From assembly GCA_034717695.1 (NCBI GenBank), contig JAYELS010000030.1:1-64000 (forward strand): a stretch of DNA of 64,000 bases, written 5' to 3'. Under the pieces are notes generated by a model. That model was not told the origin of the DNA. It did no database searches and was given only the letters and a program-made list of their open reading frames with translations. Source of the stretch: NAT127 sp034717695 (GTDB lineage: Bacteria; Pseudomonadota; Gammaproteobacteria; Pseudomonadales; Porticoccaceae). A program made the translations under genes and the position numbers. Shown here piece after piece: positions 60,655 to 64,000 of this stretch (position 1 is the stretch's first letter; each line of letters starts with the position of its first letter).

Positions 60655-63600
60655 TCAATCGAAATTCATTTCACTCAGCAGTGGAATCAATGGAAAGTAG
60701 AGGGCGGCGCGCACGACGCCGCCGTGGCGCGCGGCCATCACTCGCCGGTAGCGGTCGAGCTGCTCCCGGTAGCGGGTGGTCTGCGCCGCGACAAAGCTCG
60801 CCAGGGGTTGGCCCGGGGCCGGGGCCGCGCTCTTGTAATCGATGATCCACAGCACCCCATCGGCCACGAAGCAGCGGTCGATCACCGAGCGAGCGGCGCC
60901 ACCGCCATCTCCGGCGTGGCCGATGGCCAGTTCGGTGGCGCCCTGGGGGTGACGGTTGTCCAGCAGCCAGCGGCCGGCGGGGTCCGCCAGGATCTTGGTG
61001 ACGGCGTCCTCCAACAGGGCCAGGTCGCTGTCGTCGGCGGCGGCGCCGAGGGCCCGCAGCTGTACTCGCCAGGCCTCCCGCTGGCGGTGGATGCGGGCCG
61101 GGGTCCAGCTGGCGAGGCCGTCGGTGACGATGCGCCCGAGGGTGCGGTGCAACACCGTGCCCCGGTGGCGGGCGCGGCTGTCGCCGTTGCCATCCGGGTC
61201 GGCGCGGGCGGCTTCAGCGGGCCCCGCGGCGGCATGGGCCGCCACCAGGGCCCGGGCGGGGTTGCGCCAGTCGGGGGCGAGGCGCAGCAGCTCGGTCAGG
61301 GCCTCGCCCCCCGGCGCGTCGCCGTCCTGTTCCGCATCGTCGGCGCTGCCCGGGTTGCCGGGGTTGCCGGGGTGCTCGCGGAGCTCCGCGCCGCTGGCGG
61401 CAAAACCCTGTTCGAACGCGGGCCATAGACTCGCCAGCAGGCTGCCCGAGGCGGGGCTTCTGGCGGGCTCGGCAAACAGCAGGTGAAGGCGCCGCACCGC
61501 CCGGGTGCAGGCCACATAGAGCACCCGGGCGTCCTCCAGGGCGTTCTTGCGCTTTTGCTCGTGCTTCAGGTGACCCACCAACCGGCTGTCGTCGCCGCCG
61601 TCCTCGGCGCTGGCCAGGGGCGGCGCGATCAGCAGCCGCGCCTCGCCCCGGCGGTTCAGCCGTTCCCGCCAGTAGAGGAGGGTACCTTCCCCCTTGCCGC
61701 CTCCCCGGTGCAGCCCGGGGATGATCACCGTGTCGAATTCGAGCCCCTTGGATTTGTGGATGGTCATCACCCGCACCGGGTTGCGGTGCCCGGTGGCCGG
61801 CGCCGCGTAGAGCTGCCCCACCGCCTGCTCGAAGGTGGCCATGTCCGCCAGGGTCGCCCCCCGGGCGTGGGCTTCGAGCAGGTCGAAGTACTGCTGGCAC
61901 CAGGCGATCTCGGCGCTGTCCACCAGGGTGGCGGGGCCGCCGAGGGCCAGCCAGGTGCCTTCGATCCAGAGCCGCAGGGGTTTGCGCTGGCGGTTGCGCC
62001 ATGCGTCCCGGAGCACCTCGGCGGTGCGGGCCAGGGCCTCCCGGCCCGGGGCTGACAATGTCGCCGGCACGGTGGGATCGAGCACCCGCCCGGGGAGCCA
62101 TGGAAAGTTGGCGTCCCTTGAAATCTCCGCACCCTCCGGATTGGCCACGCGATGCAGGTCGGCGAGGCCGAGGCCGCACCAGGGGGCCCTGAGCAGCGCC
62201 AGCCAGGCGATGCGATCGGCGGGGTTGAGCAGGGCGCGGGTGAGGGACATCAGGTCCACCACCGGCATGCGGCTGGCGAGGGGGTCGATGTCCGTCGCCT
62301 GCCAGGGGATGCCCGCGTCGTAGAGGGCGGCGAGGATGGCGGTCAGGTGGCCCCGGGCGCGGGCGAGGATGGCGATGGACCCGTCCGGGTCCGTGGCGAG
62401 GGCGTCCCGGACCCTTTCCACCACGGCCCGGGCCTCCGCCAGGTTGTCGGCGGGGGCGGGGAAGATATCGAACGTCACCCGCGCCTCTGGGCTCCCGGCC
62501 TTGTGGGCGATGGCGGGGGTGTAGGGCACCGCGCCCCGGCTGATATCCGCCTGGGCCGGGAAGACCCCCTGGAAGTTGACGTTCACCCAGTTCACCAGTG
62601 CCGGATCGGAGCGAAAGTTCACCGTTAAATCAAGGGGCGTCAACTCAACCTGGTTGACCGGTGCGAGGCGCGCCTCAAGGAAGAGTCCGACGTTGGCGTT
62701 GCGGAAACCGTAGAGGGACTGCATGCCATCGCCGACGATGAAGAGGGTGCGACCGTCCCCCGGCTGCCAGCCCGCCACCAGGCGTTTGAGGAGGCCAAAC
62801 TGCAGGGAGGAGGTGTCCTGAAACTCGTCCACCAGGATGTGGCGGAGCTGGTAGTCGAGGCGCAGGGACAGGTCGCTGGGGTCGTCCTCCTCGCCGAGGG
62901 CCCGCAGTGCGGCGAGGGTGATCTCGGTGAAATCCGAGGTGCGCCGCCCCTGGAACACCAGGCTCAGCTCCGCCACCAGGCGAGGCAGGACGAGGGCCAG
63001 GGCTTCGAGCAATTGCCACTGGGTGTCGCTGTAGGCCGGCGCCGGCAGTTGCCGCAGATCGTCGAACAGGGCGGCGAGGCCGGCTTGCTCCCGGCACCAG
63101 GCGATGGCGGTCATCAACTCGGCCTTGCGGTCGTCCGCCTGGTCGGGACGGAGGGATTCCTTGCGGGTGGGGAAGCCCTGGCGTTTGTCCACCCTGGCGC
63201 GCCAGCCCCCGGATTGGGTCAGGAGCAGATCCGCCACCCCCTGCCAGGCCGCCAGATTGGCGGCCGTTGGCTCAGTGTCCGGCAGGTCGAGAAAGCCGGC
63301 GAGGCGCGCCAGGGGCGTGTCGAGGTGGTGATCCGCCAGGTTGGCGGCGGCGTAGTCCCAGAGGTCAGCGAGGGTGGCGGCGATGGGGCGCAACCGGGTC
63401 CGAAGGGCGTCCAGGCATTCTCCCACGGTTTCCGCCAGGGCCTGCTCCAGGGCGTCCCGGGCGTCGCGGCTGCCGAGCAGGGGTTGCAGCCACTGCTCGC
63501 GGCGCGCCAGCAGGTTGGCGAGGAGGTTCTCCAGGGCCCCGAGGTTGTTGTCCAGGTGACCGAGCAGCCGCGCCAGGGCGTCCCCCACCGGCCCCCCCTG

Positions 63601-64000
63601 GTCGAGCTCCCGGAACAGCCCGCGAATCGCCTCCCGGTAGTAGGTGTCCGGCTGCTCCGCTGGCTCCGGCAGTTCGCCGAGGCCCGTTTCCAGGGCCAGC
63701 TGGCGGGCCAGGTGACGGCACAGGCTGTCGATGGTCATGATGCGCAGCCGGCCGGGGCTGGCGATCAGCTGCCAGCCCCGCTCCCGGTCCCGGGCCAGCA
63801 CCCGGCGGGCGTCGTCCCAGATGGCGCGGTCGTAGTCGGCGGCCGGCGGGTGGTCGTCGAGCCCCGCCGTCAAGGCCTTGAGGATGCGTTCATGCATCTC
63901 GGCGGCGGCCTTGCGGGTGAAGGTGATGGCCAGCACCTGCTCCGGGTGCTCGCAATCCGCCAGCAGGCGGAGGGTGCGGCGGATCAGCAGGCCGGTCTTG
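60655..64000 (-). CDS. AddA/RecB-type UvrD helicase-nuclease, N-terminus cut by the window end
   Basis: 1115 residues are visible; the 5' end lies beyond base 64000, and the first visible residues (KTGLLIRRTL) come directly after the Walker A lysine. UvrD-family motifs follow: ITFTRKAAAEM (Ia), MTIDSLCRHLA, LVDEFQDTSSLQ (II), GDGMQSLYGFRNA (III), LTVNFRSDP, VMTIHKSKGLEFDTVII (V) and ARVLYVACTRAVRRLHLLF (VI). The C-terminus has a PD-(D/E)XK nuclease (FVADGVLWIIDYKSA). This layout fits AddA- or RecB-like double-strand-break resection enzymes. The AddB-like partner would be expected upstream, outside the window. It ends 131 bases before the DAHP synthase start. Confidence 0.88.
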   Translation of the reverse strand, partial: KTGLLIRRTLRLLADCEHPEQVLAITFTRKAAAEMHERILKALTAGLDDHPPAADYDRAIWDDARRVLARDRERGWQLIASPGRLRIMTIDSLCRHLARQLALETGLGELPEPAEQPDTYYREAIRGLFRELDQGGPVGDALARLLGHLDNNLGALENLLANLLARREQWLQPLLGSRDARDALEQALAETVGECLDALRTRLRPIAATLADLWDYAAANLADHHLDTPLARLAGFLDLPDTEPTAANLAAWQGVADLLLTQSGGWRARVDKRQGFPTRKESLRPDQADDRKAELMTAIAWCREQAGLAALFDDLRQLPAPAYSDTQWQLLEALALVLPRLVAELSLVFQGRRTSDFTEITLAALRALGEEDDPSDLSLRLDYQLRHILVDEFQDTSSLQFGLLKRLVAGWQPGDGRTLFIVGDGMQSLYGFRNANVGLFLEARLAPVNQVELTPLDLTVNFRSDPALVNWVNVNFQGVFPAQADISRGAVPYTPAIAHKAGSPEARVTFDIFPAPADNLAEARAVVERVRDALATDPDGSIAILARARGHLTAILAALYDAGIPWQATDIDPLASRMPVVDLMSLTRALLNPADRIAWLALLRAPWCGLGLADLHRVANPEGAEISRDANFPWLPGRVLDPTVPATLSAPGREALARTAEVLRDAWRNRQRKPLRLWIEGTWLALGGPATLVDSAEIAWCQQYFDLLEAHARGATLADMATFEQAVGQLYAAPATGHRNPVRVMTIHKSKGLEFDTVIIPGLHRGGGKGEGTLLYWRERLNRRGEARLLIAPPLASAEDGGDDSRLVGHLKHEQKRKNALEDARVLYVACTRAVRRLHLLFAEPARSPASGSLLASLWPAFEQGFAASGAELREHPGNPGNPGSADDAEQDGDAPGGEALTELLRLAPDWRNPARALVAAHAAAGPAEAARADPDGNGDSRARHRGTVLHRTLGRIVTDGLASWTPARIHRQREAWRVQLRALGAAADDSDLALLEDAVTKILADPAGRWLLDNRHPQGATELAIGHAGDGGGAARSVIDRCFVADGVLWIIDYKSAAPAPGQPLASFVAAQTTRYREQLDRYRRVMAARHGGVVRAALYFPLIPLLSEMNFD

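Overview
The window is a contiguous, very GC-rich (judged by eye, not counted), densely packed stretch of a gammaproteobacterial chromosome. The gene order tig-clpP-clpX-lon-hupB-ppiD, then mltD-gloB-methyltransferase-rnhA-dnaQ-nhaB-fimL-nudC, cysI-DUF934 and fdxA-mutS-pncC-recA is the order I know from Pseudomonas and its relatives. Two large TonB-dependent receptors, a TVP38-flavoprotein fusion and an ArsS-type radical SAM gene suggest a marine or environmental lineage, perhaps Cellvibrionales/Halieaceae, rather than Pseudomonas itself. That assignment is inference. I see no rRNA, CRISPR array, phage or insertion sequence.

Layout. 1-5455: the end of a type II secretion cluster (gspN fragment, gspC, gspD, gspA, gspB). 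5456-11946: a phosphate-starvation locus, with a tandem Pho-box array, a secreted beta-helix-like lipoprotein, a TonB-dependent receptor, a small ribbon-helix-helix protein, a secreted TonB-C-domain protein, and phoB behind two Pho boxes of its own. 11947-14820: a second TonB-dependent receptor with a long, possibly structured leader. 14968-19743: fdxA, mutS, pncC and SOS-controlled recA. 19834-25630: a five-gene block matching the 'rSAM/selenodomain' association (SelD-type flavoprotein, ArsS-like radical SAM protein, TVP38-flavoprotein fusion, two small glycosyltransferase-like proteins), but with no selD. 25730-33520: four tRNA genes, a GntP-type permease, a tandem repeat built on a tRNA 3' end, a hypothetical protein, a methyltransferase, fadB, an Ala-rich lipoprotein and a phosphomannose-isomerase-like protein. 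33562-41956: trigger factor, ClpXP, Lon, HU and PpiD (protein folding and quality control). 42181-54862: cell wall, detoxification, replication and repair, ion transport, FimL, NudC, SohB and sulfite reduction. 54930-64000: metH, nfuA, DAHP synthase and a truncated AddA/RecB-type helicase-nuclease.

How it works together. The most striking signal is the Pho locus. The lipoprotein/receptor operon starts behind five Pho half-sites phased at exactly 11 bp, and phoB sits about 1 kb beyond the receptor with two canonical 7-4-7 Pho boxes and no phoR next to it. This points to a PhoB-driven, TonB-dependent uptake system for some phosphorus source. Other regulatory sites can also be read directly: a LexA box at recA, a sigma-32 promoter at lon, an IscR type 1 site at nfuA, and good sigma-70 promoters at hupB and the tRNA operon. 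Most long ORFs on the opposite strand of these genes are high-GC shadows and are not annotated.
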